A DNA stretch of 64,000 nucleotides from Palaemon carinicauda (GCF_036898095.1 NC_090746.1:102761416-102825415); one strand, 5' to 3'. Shown: positions 25,370 to 39,677, numbered from the stretch's first letter. Notes: generated by a model from the sequence alone, not told the origin. Numbers and translations: made by a program.

Positions 25370-26500
25370 CTAGTATCCTAAGTAATGTTGTGCCCTTGTA
25401 ATTTTGTATCCTCTTGTATTATCCTCTTGCCAAAGAACAATGATTCTTCTCACTCTCACACTTGTAACTTTTATCAACCATTCATAATTTCCACATCGAG
25501 ATCTAGCTTTCAAACACACGTTCAACACCTCACTGTAACATATCACTTGTAATTTAATTAACTCATTAATATTTTTCATTTTTTTTTTTTACCTTTTACC
25601 TAATATCTTCAACATTTGCTTCCAAGGGAGTTGTGAAATTCAAGTTATTCATTTGCATTCACACGATACTCTATTTGGACTTTCAAAAACTATCCGTAGC
25701 TTAAATCTTAGCGTAACGTTATAAGCGTATTTCTTTCGTATCTTTTGGAATGAAAAATTATAATGGACTGATGCCATAACATCATCTTGAAATACAACCT
25801 GAAACAGCAAAACTAGGATGACGATTGCTGGAAATTGATAGTTTTCCAAGAAGGATAATCATCAGCATTTATTATTTTTCTTTTCATATTGACAAAATGG
25901 ATGTGTTCTACTTCAAGAACCAAAAGATGTTTTCATACAATATAGAGGAACGTAAGACCAATGCTCTTTTTGCAAATGAGCAAAGTGAATAGTGACCTAC
26001 ATGAATACACGAAGAAAAGATCATACCAATGCCTCATCAGTATGGCAAATGAAGACGCTGTTGCTTAGTAATTGGATGAGGTCTTTTTGAAGCTGATCCT
26101 CGACTTATTTGAAAACTCAGGAATTGCGTTCTGTACCTCTTGGGGAATGGAAAGGAACTACTTGCGACTATTCAGCTCAATCTTGATTGAAACTGTAACC
26201 ATTCAAAACCACTATGTGTGTTTCTATATTGCTTGTCTTTTAATGAGTAGTAATATTGCTTATTCAAAATTTATATTTTCCCAAACGAGGGATGTTTCAA
26301 GAGCACAACAGCACAAGTCACCACCATATTCACCCTTTAATTCTTGATTTGTGGATGAACTCTTTGTGCAGCATAAGTTCCACAATATTGAAAGCAGCTT
26401 CTTACAGTATACAGAGGGCTCATCAGCAGCAGGTCGAACACTTCCTCACATTGCTACACATTCCAAATTTACAAGAACTTGCATCTACCAGACGTGAAAG

Positions 26501-26668
<168 letters not shown>

Positions 26669-26724
26669 ACCATTATGCAATCCCTTTGTTGTCCATCCTC
26701 TCCTCCTACCTCATAATACTTCTC

Positions 26725-26729
<5 letters not shown>

Positions 26730-26810
<81 letters not shown>

Positions 26811-26811
26811 A
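26730..26811. repeat. (AT)n(GT)n compound microsatellite
   Basis: About 58 bp of AT followed by about 22 bp of GT. Confidence 0.97.
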
Positions 26812-28303
26812 TATACACAGCATATATCGTGTGGGATAAATTTACGTTTAACCGTCAATAAAATAGAAATTCATTAGTAAGTTAAGTAAATTTGCAAGCT
26901 TGGTTCATAGAGATTTCCATCCATAGAACATAAACAAAAAGACAAATAATCACAGAAATAAAACCCGTGAGAAAAGAAAGAATGATAAAAACTATTTTGA
27001 GCAACTGCATAACTCTGATGGCCTTACATAAATGAACAGTGTTGGGATGTCTGCAAGAAAACATCAAATGATACTAAAATTGATTTAGAAAGAAATAGGG
27101 AATTAAGAGTTGACCAGCAAGTATAAAAATAATTAATTGTTTCTTTTAAACTATTTTGAACATTTGCTGTATATAACAATTAAAGAGAACTAAATCTGAA
27201 ACTATTGTCTAAAGGTGTCTTTTTATTACTTAGCTGTGGAAAGCTGTTATCATCGGTTTTCTCCGATTCCTTTCATCTGTCGGTGAAGAGGGAGACTTTC
27301 TAGTGGTGTCCTCAGCTGGAGACGTCGTTCATTATTTTGTCCTTTTCCTTGTCTTATGCCGGGGCCTTGCAAGAGTAATGGGTTGTTAGTCACACTCAAG
27401 TTCATCTAGATTATGAGGATGTTTTTCCATAAAAAACAATAAAATATTCCCTCAATATTTACTGAAATGTAAAGAAATGCAGATCCTATCCTGGGAATTT
27501 GAATTGGTATGTGCTTTAAACTCTTAATAATTATTGCAAATTTTCCCCTTTAGAAAAATTCGTGTCGAAAATGAGTTCGATGGATTTTGTTCTAGACTTA
27601 ATTGTCGTATTAACCAAAAGTGATGTTAGATATCACTGCCATAAGGCCGAAGAGTTTAGCCTGTGGGTGTTAGCGTCTTCTGTGGATTTATGGGGAAGAA
27701 AGTGTGCCAATTATGGGTCATTATACCTTTAATGGAACATTGACCCTGGAGAAGCATCATCTTAGGGAAGATGGTTGTTGCCAGGTGACTCGCAGCCTTT
27801 GCTAGGAATCACCGTCTTATGGAAACGGTGAACGTCGCCATTGTTTGTGTTGATATATTTTTATGTTTCTGGTAGACATTAATCCTGTATTTAGAAGGAA
27901 ATGAAGAAACTTCATAGATTACCTCACTTCATTTTAGAGTTTATAACTTCTTATTCGCTTGTGATATGAAAATGATGGGAATTTCAAGTGCTTTTGATTA
28001 TTTCAGTAAAATTTTATCATTGTCATCCATCTTCTGCAAAGAGAAATTCCGTATTTATGCTTTCACGAAAATTTGCATATATAAATTTTTTTTTCAGAAC
28101 TCAAATACTTAATATCCTTAACACGACCCTATGTTAGTTAGCAACAAGAACGCCTAACAAAATTACTGTCTGATAATGGGAAGTAAATACTAAAACTAAA
28201 CATTCCAGCATATTGTCCGTTCTTATCGAAGATAAAACTTCTTAACTTGAAACACTTGAGGTGCATACTGGAAGAACGATGATTCCAAAGCACCTCCTCT
28301 TTA

Positions 28304-28940
28304 GGTTATAGGTTGGCCAGGGCACCAGCCACCCGTTGAGATACTACCGCTAGAGAATTATCGTATCCTTTGACTGGCCAGACATTACGGATACACATAC
28401 TGTACACCGAGTAGTCTGACGTATTCTTTACATATTCTCCCTTTTCCTCATACACATGACAACACTGAGATTACCAAAAAATTCTTCTTAGCGCAAGAGG
28501 TTAACCACTGCAATGTAATTGGTCAATGGCTACTTTCCTCTGGTATGGATAGAAAAGATTCTTTAGTTATGGTAAGCACATCTTTTAGGAGAAGGACTCT
28601 CCCAAATCAAACCATTGTTCCCTAGTTTTTGGTAGTGCCATATCCTCTGTACCATGGTCTTCCACTGTCTGAAGGTAGAGTTCTCTTGCCTGAGGGTACA
28701 CTTGGCTACACTATTCTATCTTATTTATCTTCTTGTTGTTTTTTAACAGTTTTTATAGTTTATATTTGAAAGATTTATTTTAATGTTGTTACTGTTCTTA
28801 AATTATTTTAATTTGATTGTTCATTTCTCTCATAGTTTATTTCCTTTGCTTACTGGGCTTTTTTTCCTGCTGGAGCCCTTGGGCTTATAGCATCCTGCTT
28901 TTCCAACTAGGGTCGTACCTTAGCATGCAATAATATTAAT
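28304..28940 (+). mobile_element. SINE-like repeat copy 4
   Basis: The plus-strand copy has an intact head (GGTTGGCCAGGGCACCAGCC at 28311). It ends in TTTTCCAACTAGGGTCGTA and a degraded (TAA)n-like end near 28930-28945. It is the most divergent of the long copies. Confidence 0.85.
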
Positions 28941-30291
28941 GATAATGCAGTTGAAGTCCCTACTTTCTCCTCTTTCACCGAGAGAAATTTATTTCTCTCT
29001 AATCCATTCAATAACCTCTTGAATAAATACAAAAATGTAAAATTGGTAGAGGAGTAAAGGAATATTATTTAGGAATATGATAATAATTAGGGTAACCAGA
29101 TTAATGAACATATAGGTAACTAAAGAACGTATTAGAAAATGTTTGAAATTTGATGCCAAATAATACTTGTTTTATAGGTTGAATTATAGGCTTAGTTAAT
29201 CTGGATGATGAAACGGCGGTGCATGAAACCAGGGCATAGATAATTTACATGCTATTTTTGTTGCAATCTGTTAGTTTAATGAATTTATGGCCCTCGTTTT
29301 ATATCAATGTTCACAGTATTTAATAGAGACTTATCTATTACTCGGTTATTCATTCATTTTAATCCTCTTATATGAAGTTGTCAATTCACATTGTTTCTAA
29401 AGGCAAATTATCGTGTGGCGAGGTTGAACGTCGGCCAAGAACCCGACTTTGAACACGAAGGACATGGAATGGAGTGGAGTGGAAACTACCTTTTCAATCA
29501 CTGAGCCATCCATCAGTCCTGTCGATCACTGCCAGCTATAAATCACCGATATCGTCTCCTTCACCTGTCACTAGATCGTTTACAATACCTCGTCAATGAG
29601 AGAGATGCATTATGCAAAAGGAACTTTAAAGAGAGGGAGGGACAATTATTTAGTCTTTGGAAAATATTAATTAGATATTTCAAGGGTTAGATTCATTCTT
29701 TGGATGAAATTCAATAACATGAATTGATACAAATTTAAAATTGTAGCATTTCACTTTGTAGGCGTTAGTTTGATGATCTATGAAAGAATTTATTGTTTAT
29801 TAAGATTTGTAAAGATGTAATTAATTTCCATAATTGTGCCTTGAGCAGTTGATCATTTCTGGCTACAGTTTTGAGTAATAAACTTGCTGGCCGATGTAAT
29901 TTGTTGACGTTGTTATGAATTTGATTACCCATTTAATCAGACGTTCTTTTAAAAAAAGTAATCCACTCCCCAGAGGGTAGTTGAAAATACATGTAACCAA
30001 CATCTATATATTTTGTCTTTAATAATAATTTTTCCGAGTATGATGGTCCCACGAAGTCATGCTCAGTTTTATTCCAGATCCAGAATAATAAACGGGTTTC
30101 TTCTTTTACATCAAAAGCAATTCTTTGTTTTTGGAAATCTCAACACCTAAGGGATACAAAAGGAAGAATTTTTAACTGAAAACGTGCAGGTGTTATGTGA
30201 TATAAGATCTAAAATAATTCATTCCAGACTATGAATATTACCCATGAATAGACTTGTATGTATGTATGTGTATGTATGTGTATGTAAGTAA

Positions 30292-30338
<47 letters not shown>
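30292..30338. repeat. (AT)n microsatellite
   Basis: Two TA runs separated by TTTA, next to a GTATGTAT run at 30255-30285. Confidence 0.93.
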
Positions 30339-30341
<3 letters not shown>

Positions 30342-30625
30342 CATACTTACATATACAGTATATACACATGTATACATCCTAAATATATCTTTTTTTTCTT
30401 CTTCGTCTTCTTCCTCTATTAACGTGCTTTCTTCCAATTTTGTATGGGTTAAGCATGATTGCCTTTTTATAAGGACTTGCTTTGGCTATTGGGGAGACCG
30501 TAGTCCCAATCGGCTGCCCTGCCTAACATCACTTTAGATCTGGGTAGCATATGTTCATGTATTGTAACAGTCACCAGCGTCCTTCCTCCATTAACGAGGA
30601 GTCTTGGCGCAGTTAGGTAGACAAT

Positions 30626-30628
<3 letters not shown>

Positions 30629-30686
<58 letters not shown>

Positions 30687-30712
30687 ATATATATATATAT
30701 ATATATGCACTT

Positions 30713-30788
<76 letters not shown>
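30629..30788. repeat. (AT)n(GA)n compound microsatellite
   Basis: Three AT blocks, then about 27 GA units. On the complementary strand the order is CT then AT. Confidence 0.97.
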
Positions 30789-30789
<1 letters not shown>

Positions 30790-31463
30790 ATGGGTTCCCT
30801 CTAACCGAAAGATGTACGTGAACGACATATTTATCTGTTGTCGGAAATAGATTCAGGTAAGGAAAAGTTTTCATCATAACCAGTTACCTAGAGGTAATGG
30901 TTTATGTTTGCTGACAAGAATTGCATCGAAATGAAGATCAGTTATTATCTTTGAAACGTCAGATAAGAAATAAAATGCTTCTCCTTTCTTATGAAATGCA
31001 CGCTTAAATCTTATTTATGCGGTTTGTGTGTAAAAATTTTGTTTATTTGTTTTTTGTTTTCAAGAAAAATCTTTTCACTGACTTGAGGTGGAATTTAAAT
31101 ATAATGATTTAACGGTGATCCAAATTGTATTATCTTTCTTTTCCCTAAAGGTTTTATGATTAAAGTTTGACAATGAAGCGTTGAACTCTGATACAGACTG
31201 ATACTTGGTTTATTGAGAAAGTCATCAAATCTCGCAGAGGTGAGGGGGAGGGAACAAATCCCGTCCCCTTCGCATCGAATATTCCATTTCCATGTTTTTG
31301 TAATGTAGCCCTTTTAGCGTTATGGTGATGAAAGATCGCTTAGTATAAACTCGATTATATTTAGTGTTACTTTTCTCTTCATTTCTCTTTATTAATAAAC
31401 TCATCTGGTCAATGAGATTCTTGTACCAACTTATATACGTACATTAAACACATACACACACAC

Positions 31464-31470
31464 TATATCC

Positions 31471-31541
<71 letters not shown>

Positions 31542-31585
31542 TATATGCGTGTGTGTGTGTGCCCTGGTGCATGTGTAAATATAGA

Positions 31586-31674
<89 letters not shown>

Positions 31675-31684
31675 ATATATATAT
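31464..31684. repeat. (ATCT)n plus (AT)n microsatellite
   Basis: About eleven ATCT units at 31464-31511. These are followed by AT runs, a short GT run and about 94 bp of AT. Confidence 0.97.
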
Positions 31685-32799
31685 GCCATATATGTGTATA
31701 ATGTATGCTTTTGGGACACAGCTACTCTTTGATGCAATTCCCCGTGAAGGAAATCCCCAAGTGGCATCAACGTGTTTCCTGCAGAATCACAGTTATTACT
31801 AGTTTATTCCAGATTCTCCCTTTACAACTTTTGGTTCAAGAATCAGCGATTATCCAATTTCATTCAGTTTATCGCTGCAGAATAAATGTCTTTATCAATT
31901 AATTACTGATTTTCAGTTGCTCTTGGATGTCTGAAACCATGTGCTCTTCCGCAGGAACATCTCCTCCTAGAGATGGCCATGCACACATACGAGTATGTTT
32001 GCATATGTATGTTATTGTATTTAAATATAATCTATAATCTTCAAAGGATCTCTGAATGTTGAAATATATAAATTTTCTTGTAACCGTAATTTTAGATGAA
32101 CGCTTATATGTAAATAGCTTTATAAAACAAACGAAAATCCTTTGATAAGGACATACTGTAGTATTGCCAAAGCAATACTGTAATGATTAAATAAACTCCG
32201 TTTCTGGAACTAAAGTTTCCCGTCGGACAATCTGAAGGAACCATTATATGTAGTATTACACGAACGTATATTTATGCCACGTGAATTGATTTAGTACATT
32301 GGTATAACTTTCAGACTTTGCTGGTTTTTTTGTTTGTAAATTATTCAGTATTTAGATCAGAAAAACTTAAAATAGTTATATGTCATGGTCATTCAGAACT
32401 CGAAACTTATGCCACTAATAACGGTATTAAAATTGAATTTTTTTTTTCCACGTAAGTGGGCGTAATTCCAAATATCTGTTTAATCATGTGCATCATTCTT
32501 TGACTAGATTTTATTTTTGATTTGAAATTGATATGACATAACTCTGATGACGAGGGTACAGTTATTGTAGGGGATGAAATACTGAAAAATAATGGATTTT
32601 GTTCGCATTTGAGGTTTTCAAACACAAGGGGATGTTCGAGCGAAAGCATACGCACACATTATACAAACACACGCCTATATGTATGTATGTATGTATGTGT
32701 ATATATATACAGTATATAATTTATATGCACTTGTGTACACGATCCGTCAAAAATAACGATGGCTTAATATTTAAATGGATATGCACATATTTGCATGCA

Positions 32800-32910
32800 C
32801 ACACACCATTCAACCCTTTCCATCTCCCTCCTTCCTAACTACCACACGGCAGTTTAGGCATTTTGTAAGAGATTGTCGTTTACGAGTGGTTGCCGCTCAG
32901 CGTGACAGGA

Positions 32911-32978
<68 letters not shown>

Positions 32979-33030
32979 CATATATATATGTGTGTGTGTG
33001 TCTAGACACTTGCTCTTTTGTTATATAGAT

Positions 33031-33035
<5 letters not shown>
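32800..33035 (+). repeat. Microsatellite-cored interspersed repeat, copy A
   Basis: Left flank AACCCTTTCC...CTCCTTCCTAACTACCACAC with GGCATTTTGTAAGAGATT. Then comes an (AT)n(GT)n core at 32911-33001, and then the right flank CACTTGCTCTTTTGTTATAT at about 33007. The left and right flanks match those of copy B at 43755-43985, which has a (CT)n core instead. Confidence 0.6.

Positions 33036-33098
<63 letters not shown>
33032..33098. repeat. (AT)n microsatellite
   Basis: About 33 AT units. Confidence 0.98.
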
Positions 33099-33103
<5 letters not shown>

Positions 33104-33305
33104 CTTGTTGAAGATGGTGGTTGTTGAGATATGGTTACTGTTAGCCATCTATATATTTTACAGCATATATTCATATTTTTATGATATGATGCTTTTATGA
33201 TGTTTTCACAGGGAATAGTTTCCTTGCAGTTTATTGATAGGTAGTATGTGGGTGCAATATGATTGCATGTCCTTGAGTTTTATCCTCAATATGGATTGTG
33301 AATTT

Positions 33306-33307
<2 letters not shown>

Positions 33308-33404
<97 letters not shown>

Positions 33405-33405
33405 T
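33308..33405. repeat. (GA)n(GT)n compound microsatellite
   Basis: About 33 GA units, then AT, then about 15 GT units. On the other strand this is AC then CT. Confidence 0.98.
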
Positions 33406-34313
33406 GTGTATGTATGTGTTTGTGTGTGCGTGCGTTCGTGTGCACTTTCGTTTCGTTCCTTCTGTTTTTTGAGCAACTTTATATGCCCCAATTTCCCATG
33501 TAAATGGTACCTTAATTTTTTGTGCCCTTACATCCTTTTGATAATTGCCATCAGATTTTGTATGTTTTCCTCCAATCCAGATGCATTGGTTATTGAAGGC
33601 TTTCCCATGACCCTCCCGCAATTAGCCTGTTCATGACCCTGTTCGGCTGTTTGGTTATTTCGAGGTCCTCCTGACTCATTGTTGGGGGTTTGTTTGTTAT
33701 TGCATTGGGTCTCTGACATGTAATTGCAGTGGCCTAATGAATAGCTAGTAAAGAGAGGGAAAATTATTAGAAAGTTTTTATCGTCGACTTTAACATAGAA
33801 ATAATGATAATGATTGATGAATTACATTAAGAAGAAATTATTAGATAGTTATAATAGATACTGTGATAACAAGAACTTTTGTTATCAAGAAACTGTGATA
33901 TTAACTTTTATGTTTATACGAAAATTTTATAGTAAATTAAAATTGTTCTTAAAATGTCATTGTGGAACAAACTCCAGGAAAATAACAATATATGACTGTA
34001 ACATAATTAATCCTGAATTTGATTAATGTATTGTTATGACACGATGGGCAACTTGAAAAGATCAATTTATGAAAAAAGTCGTCTTGTCAATGAAAAGATT
34101 AAGAAATTTTGGCAGTTAATAATTGTGAATAAATGTAGACAGACAGACAAGAAGGAAAACCACAGATACCTAATTTGTTGTTAAAAAGAATGACGAAATG
34201 AGAAATTTGCAATTTAAGCTATGCAATACATATTTATTTTTAAGGAAGGGTTAAGAAATAAATGTTCGTGAAGAAAATTAATACCTTTCAGTAGAAAAGG
34301 AAATGCACCCAAG

Positions 34314-34316
<3 letters not shown>

Positions 34317-34378
<62 letters not shown>

Positions 34379-34925
34379 TTGCTAAGCTACAACCCTATTT
34401 GGTAAAGCAGGATGCTATAAGCCCAGGGCCCCAACATGGAAAATAGCCCACTGAGGAAAGGAAACAAGGAAAAATAAAATACTTTAAGAACAGTAACAAC
34501 ATTAAAATAAAAGAAATATTTCCTGTAAAAACGATAAAAACGTTAACAAAAGAAGAAGGAAAATTAGATAGAATAGTGTGCCGAGTGTACCCTCAAGCAA
34601 GAGAACTCTAACTCCAGACAGCGGAAGACCATGGGACAGAGGCTATGGCACTACCCAAGGCTAGAGAACACTGGTTTGATTTTGGAGTGACCTCCTAGGA
34701 GAGCTGCTTAACATAGCTAAAGAGTCTCTTCTATCCTCACCAAGAGGAAAGTACACACTGTACAATTACAGTGCAGCAGTTAACCCCTTGGGTGAAGAAG
34801 AATCGTTTGGTAATCACAGTATTGTCTGGTGTATGAGGACAGAGGAGAATAAGTAAATAATAGGCCAGGCTATTCGGTGTATGTGTAGCAAATGGAAAGT
34901 GAACCGTAACCAGAGAGAAGGGTGT
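34317..34925 (-). mobile_element. SINE-like repeat copy 5 (5'-truncated)
   Basis: (ATT)n at 34317-34378, then the tail GCTAAGCTACAACCCTATTT. The body matches the other copies until about 34925, where about 110 bp of head are missing. Confidence 0.85.
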
Positions 34926-35973
34926 ACTATGTAGAGGAAGAATACGGAAAAGAAACGGTGACATATTGAAAGAATACGAATGACACGTATTTAAAGGAAA
35001 ACCCCTGAATACAATGCAATCTATTTTGAGCCATTTTCAAAATGAACGTGACTTTATTTTTCACGCGCAAGTTCGCCCAGGAAGTAATGCTCTAGTCTAG
35101 TTACTAGCATTGGCATGTGTCCTGTTTTGGAATGATGAATGATAACAACAGTTATGAAGAAAAGAAGAACTAAATAGGTTTGAGTCATTTTAAGAACGAC
35201 AAAAACAAGGAACAGACTGACATTGTCTAATTTCGACTTTCCTCTGGCTCTCAAATTCTGAATTCATGTAATTAATAATAGAGATGATATTGGCATGACT
35301 CTCTTTTCCTAGGATTTTTTCCTTTTCTGTTTGCATGAGGCTGCGTCGTGCAGTAACTCCCATGATGAATGCTATTTCGCCACCCGTATCCCAGTACTTC
35401 CATCTATTGAAAGCCTACCCCTCCCCTCCCATCACCTCCATCCCAGGAGTTGGAAAGTGTGGAATAGCGAGATAAGAAAGCTCTGAATCAAAGTGGTTAT
35501 TTGGGGCTGTAGGAGGGGAAGCCAATATTCAAGAGAATTGTCTTCCTTGAAATATGTACCTATGTCCTCCTTTCCCCTGGTTCCCATCGCTACCTAGAAA
35601 GTGTACTATTGGGTAATAAGAATATTTTAGACTACAACATTTTTGGCAATACTCAAATCCCATTCCATTATCCCCATCTCCACCTCCCCTCAGTTGCTCA
35701 TGTCATCTCCAAGGGAAGGGATACGTTGATATAGAGGTAAGAAGGGAAGATAATTGTTGAATGCAGTATCCAGATCCACCTTAATAACCCTTCCTATTTT
35801 ATGTTAATACTCCTGCTTTCTGGAATGTGATGTACCTGGTAATGGTATTACCATTCTAGGCACCAAAATAGTTGCAGGTTTTTCGTGTCGAATGGAAGAG
35901 TGGTAGAGTCTTATCAACAATACAATATCATTTTATCCATGTTATTCCCTATCCCATCTCGTGGGTTAGCTTC
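34926..35973. other. Gene-free stretch, possibly an old tandem repeat
   Basis: Between about 35410 and 35800, a C-rich (CCTCCC, CATCTCC) block followed by a GATAAGAA-like block recurs about three times, 120-145 bp apart. It is strongly diverged. I see no coding sequence. Confidence 0.35.
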
Positions 35974-35974
35974 A

Positions 35975-36032
<58 letters not shown>

Positions 36033-36710
36033 TAAGCTAAGCTACAACCCTAGTTTTAAAAGCAGGTTGCAATAAGGCCAGGGGCTCCATCAGGGAAAAA
36101 TAGCCCAGTAAGGAAAGGAAACTAGGAAATAAATAAACTACAAGAGAAGTAGTGAACAATTACACTAAAATATTTTAAGAACTGTAACAACATTAAATTA
36201 TTTCTTTGATGTATTTAAACTATGAAAACTTAAAAAACAAAAGGAAGAGAAATAAGAGATAATCGTGTGCTCGAGTGTTCCCTCAAGTAAGTGAACTCTA
36301 CCCCAAGACAATGGAAGACCATGGTACTGAGGCTATGGCACTACCCAAGAGCAGAGAACAATCATTTGATTTCGAAGTGTCCTTCTCCTAACGAAGGTGC
36401 TTACCATAACTACAGAGTCTCTTCTACCCTTACCATGAGAAAAGTAGCCACTGAACAGTTACAGTGCAGTAGTTAACCCCTTGAGCGAAGAAGAATTGTT
36501 TGGTAATCTCAGTGTTGTCAGGTGTATGAGGATAGAAGAGAATGTAAAAATAGGCAGATTATTAGGTTTATGTGTAGGCAAAGTGAAAAAGCCGTAACCA
36601 GAGAAAAGGATCCAATGTAGTACTGTCTGGCCAGTTAAAGGACCCAATGACTCTCTAGCGGTAGTATCTTAACGGGTGATTGGTGCACTGGCCAACCTAC
36701 TACCTACCAG
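35974..36710 (-). mobile_element. SINE-like repeat copy 6 (complete)
   Basis: (ATT)n at 35974-36032. The tail begins AAGCTAAGCTACAACCCTAG, and the head ends in the complement of GGCCAGTGCACCAATCACCC near 36705. A T-to-A divergent body includes a small insertion near 36140. Confidence 0.85.
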
Positions 36711-37056
36711 CAATCGTATCCCAACCCGCTTCTACTTTGTAAATAAAACAGATATTGTTGTGAGAAGGAGAGGGATGATTGTGCCATCAATATTTCATGA
36801 TTATAGGAAACCCTTTAGGAAACTTTGACAGTATTTTGAGTTTCTTTGATGTAGTATCCGAAGTAATTTTCCTTTCTAAGAGATGTTGGTTATTACCGGT
36901 TAAGGAAGGGGCTTGGGCTTTGCGATAGGATATTTACTTTCATCAGGAAGATTAAAGCACTGATGAAAGAATTTCTTGAAGTGACAGACTCGTTTGAATC
37001 TTTCTACCGATTAAAAAACACACCTTAAATTTTTTAATATTAGAAAAAAGGCCTAG

Positions 37057-37147
<91 letters not shown>

Positions 37148-37924
37148 AAAAGATATCCAATTATGTTCGTTTCCTCCATCATCATACTATAGAATTTCCG
37201 AAAATCTAAAGTTATACGAGATGTTGTCACAGTAGAATAAATTGCAGCAACTAACCGAGATTTTAACATTTCTATTTGTTTTTGAAAAATCCAATACAAC
37301 TATAGCAATTACATAAGGTTTTTTTAAGGACTCACTAATAAATCATTCCGGCAAATTAATATATCGTTAGATTCATACCCAATGATGGAAAAGAGCTATA
37401 TTATGTGGGTACAAAGAAGTCAGTCATATAAAGACGATATTGATATATTTGCAGAAATTAATCTATTGGGTCTCGTCAGCATAATTGTTTCCTCGTCTGA
37501 TAAGCCCACGATTTAAATAATATGTTAAATTATCCCTTAAGTTAATTTGTGACAGCGTTTAATGCGTAACAAAATAGGTGGTTAATTATCAGTTTTTTCA
37601 CAATTATGACTATCAAAAGAGTTTATAACAGTCTATGGCAGACAAGGAAGTAAACACTGGTGTTTAAATGCAAGAAAGAAAACTTTATTCTAAATGACAG
37701 AGTTTAAAACTGGCTATGAGAAATTTATGAGAATAATAAAATAAACACTTCCGTTTGAATCACAGTTCTCACTTCTACAAAAAAAAAAAAAAAAAAAGGG
37801 TTAATATATCAATGAAATCTATGAAAGCGTATTCAATTCACAAAATTAATATTACACTTTCAAAGCTAGGAAGGGAAAGCCAGTGTACTTTGAATCCCAA
37901 TGATTACACATGAAAACAATTTGT
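36711..37924. other. Gene-free stretch
   Basis: Holds (CT)n at 37061-37144 and an A18 homopolymer near 37780. Nothing else seen. Confidence 0.45.
37061..37144. repeat. (CT)n microsatellite
   Basis: About 42 CT units. Confidence 0.98.
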
Positions 37925-39020
37925 TATCAGTGCAATTATCATGAACCCATCTCGTGATTTGCTATTGTAAAATGGACCCACACTTGGCCAAACAGTAGGT
38001 TTCCTCCTCTTCAGATTCAGAGATTTCCGGAGTTCTTTGTTTTGTCTTTCCTTTTCCCTGGAATCAAAACTTCGTTTTCATTTCGGCTTTTGACTACTCT
38101 TCTAATGCTATTTTAACCGAGTATCAGTCGACATTTCAATGGTTTGTTCCCTTTTATTCACTGAATTTCCCGTTCTCTGGCCTGCTTTAGACAGTGGTCT
38201 TACTGCTTTTGGTGTTAGGCCCAAATTTATATTCTTTTGTATAAAGCTTCGTAAAGTAGATGGTGGTGGTTCTTTCACATGGCAGGTTGCAAGAGTTGGA
38301 GCCATATGTTCATTCTTTTTATCTAATTGTGCATCCCGCTTGGTTTGTTACCTCAGAGGAGTACAAATTCAGCATACCATTGCATCTATTTTCTGGTGAT
38401 GCTTGCACTTCAGACATATCATAAGGCAGAGGCCTGTCTCTTACATGTTCATCCCTAAAATCATAATCCCAAAATGTTGGCAGGAGTCACAGCGAGTGTA
38501 AAACTACTCCTGAAATGTCATATATAGTCATAGTACAACTAGGATGATTTGTCATCGAAGAGTCACAGGATATGTTTACGTACTTCTTCAGTGGTCCGTA
38601 AACACTTATATCAATCGGTTGCCTCCAGTTTTCTTACAATAATCCAGGCTATCTATGGACAAGTGAGAATCATGGTTACTCAGCAATAAAAGCACTGGTT
38701 GCTCTTTGGAACATTTAATGTTTCACAAAATGCTTAAGTAACTCAAAAAATTAGACTTTTCCATTCACTCTGATGGATTGGCAAATCCAAAACTACCTGT
38801 AATACCATTAATTAGGAAATGATCGAGGAAATGAACATGAGGAAAGCAAGGACAGGGGGGACTGCATTACCAATTGCTGAGACAACTATAGCTAGTGTTT
38901 ACAAGAGTTCCTCTTTCTGCTGAGGTAATTTTTGAAATTTGTTTAGAGCCTCTACGAGCAACAACTCTTAACTGGCTTCTGCACTGTTATTATCCCATGT
39001 TATCCATTTTCCATATACTC
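37925..39020 (-). pseudogene. Tigger/pogo-like DDE transposase fossil
   Basis: The minus strand reads from a decayed first catalytic block, MDNMG (about 39006-38992, where MDETG is expected), through TVQKPVK, VVARRGSKQISKITSAERGT and AVSAIGNAVPP. It continues with GFANPSEW (about 38780) to the second catalytic block, LLLSNHDSHLSIDSLDYCK (about 38690-38635). There the usual DNHDSH Asp is Ser. Next come KKYVN and TNHPSCTMTIYDISGVV, then a linker at 38305-38108 (PSTLRSFIQKNINLGLTPKA). It ends in an acidic ISESEEEETYCL that leads into a Cys-rich tail near 37960. Several frameshifts and stops separate these blocks. This is the C-terminal two thirds of a pogo/Tigger (IS630-Tc1 superfamily) transposase. 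The N-terminal DNA-binding part was not found. Confidence 0.75.
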
Positions 39021-39535
39021 CCTCGAGTGAAATCATAATGATTTCCTATATTGTTATTAATTTATTGTATGTTTAGTGATTACACAAACTGTATAAACTG
39101 ACCAGCGATGTGAAATGTGCTCCTTAATGGAGAAGAATTCTTTAAACTCCGAAAAAATCCTTTCCATGAAAATACTACTCTCTCTCTTTTTTTTTTTTTT
39201 TTTATTTGGTAATCTCCTCTTTCAGCATGGAAAACAATGACCCACCGGAAATTGCCAGAAAGACAGCAATTGGCTCTTTTATATTGTTTTTTTCTTAGTT
39301 TTTAATTTTCACGTTTCTAATTACATCTGGTCAAGACTGCTTTCCACAATTACAATGAGCATTCTTGAGAAAGCTTTGGTACAACTGAAAATAATTTGGG
39401 TTTGTTTATCATTATTTTGCTTTTCACTGTTTCCTCAGAAAGTTATAAACTTTCTATGTTCTTTCATATGTTATTGATGGGGGAAATGTGACAACTCCCT
39501 AAATATGGATGCTAACTAGCTTACAAAGGCAAACT

Positions 39536-39592
<57 letters not shown>

Positions 39593-39677
39593 TATATACA
39601 TATATATATATGTATGTATGTATATATACATATATATGTCTATATATATAATATATATATATATATAATATAATATA

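Larger units (their letters stand above)
28941..34316. other. Gene-free stretch with dense microsatellites
   Basis: No recognisable gene. A frame at 33528-33719 (-) is rich in Asn, Gln and Gly. It might be a remnant of a hydrophilic retroelement protein, but I cannot place it. Block 30470-30630 has higher GC and no match elsewhere in the window. Confidence 0.45.

Noticed and set aside
33528..33719. Retroelement ORF1-like protein
   Set aside because: Asn/Gln/Gly-rich composition only. No zinc knuckle or other motif, and no copy elsewhere in the window.
36291..36647. Small open frames in SINE-like copy 6 (and similar ones at 9438, 20199, 34737 and 44068)
   Set aside because: The same antisense or sense frame recurs in each repeat copy with different breaks. 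This reflects shared repeat sequence, not a gene.
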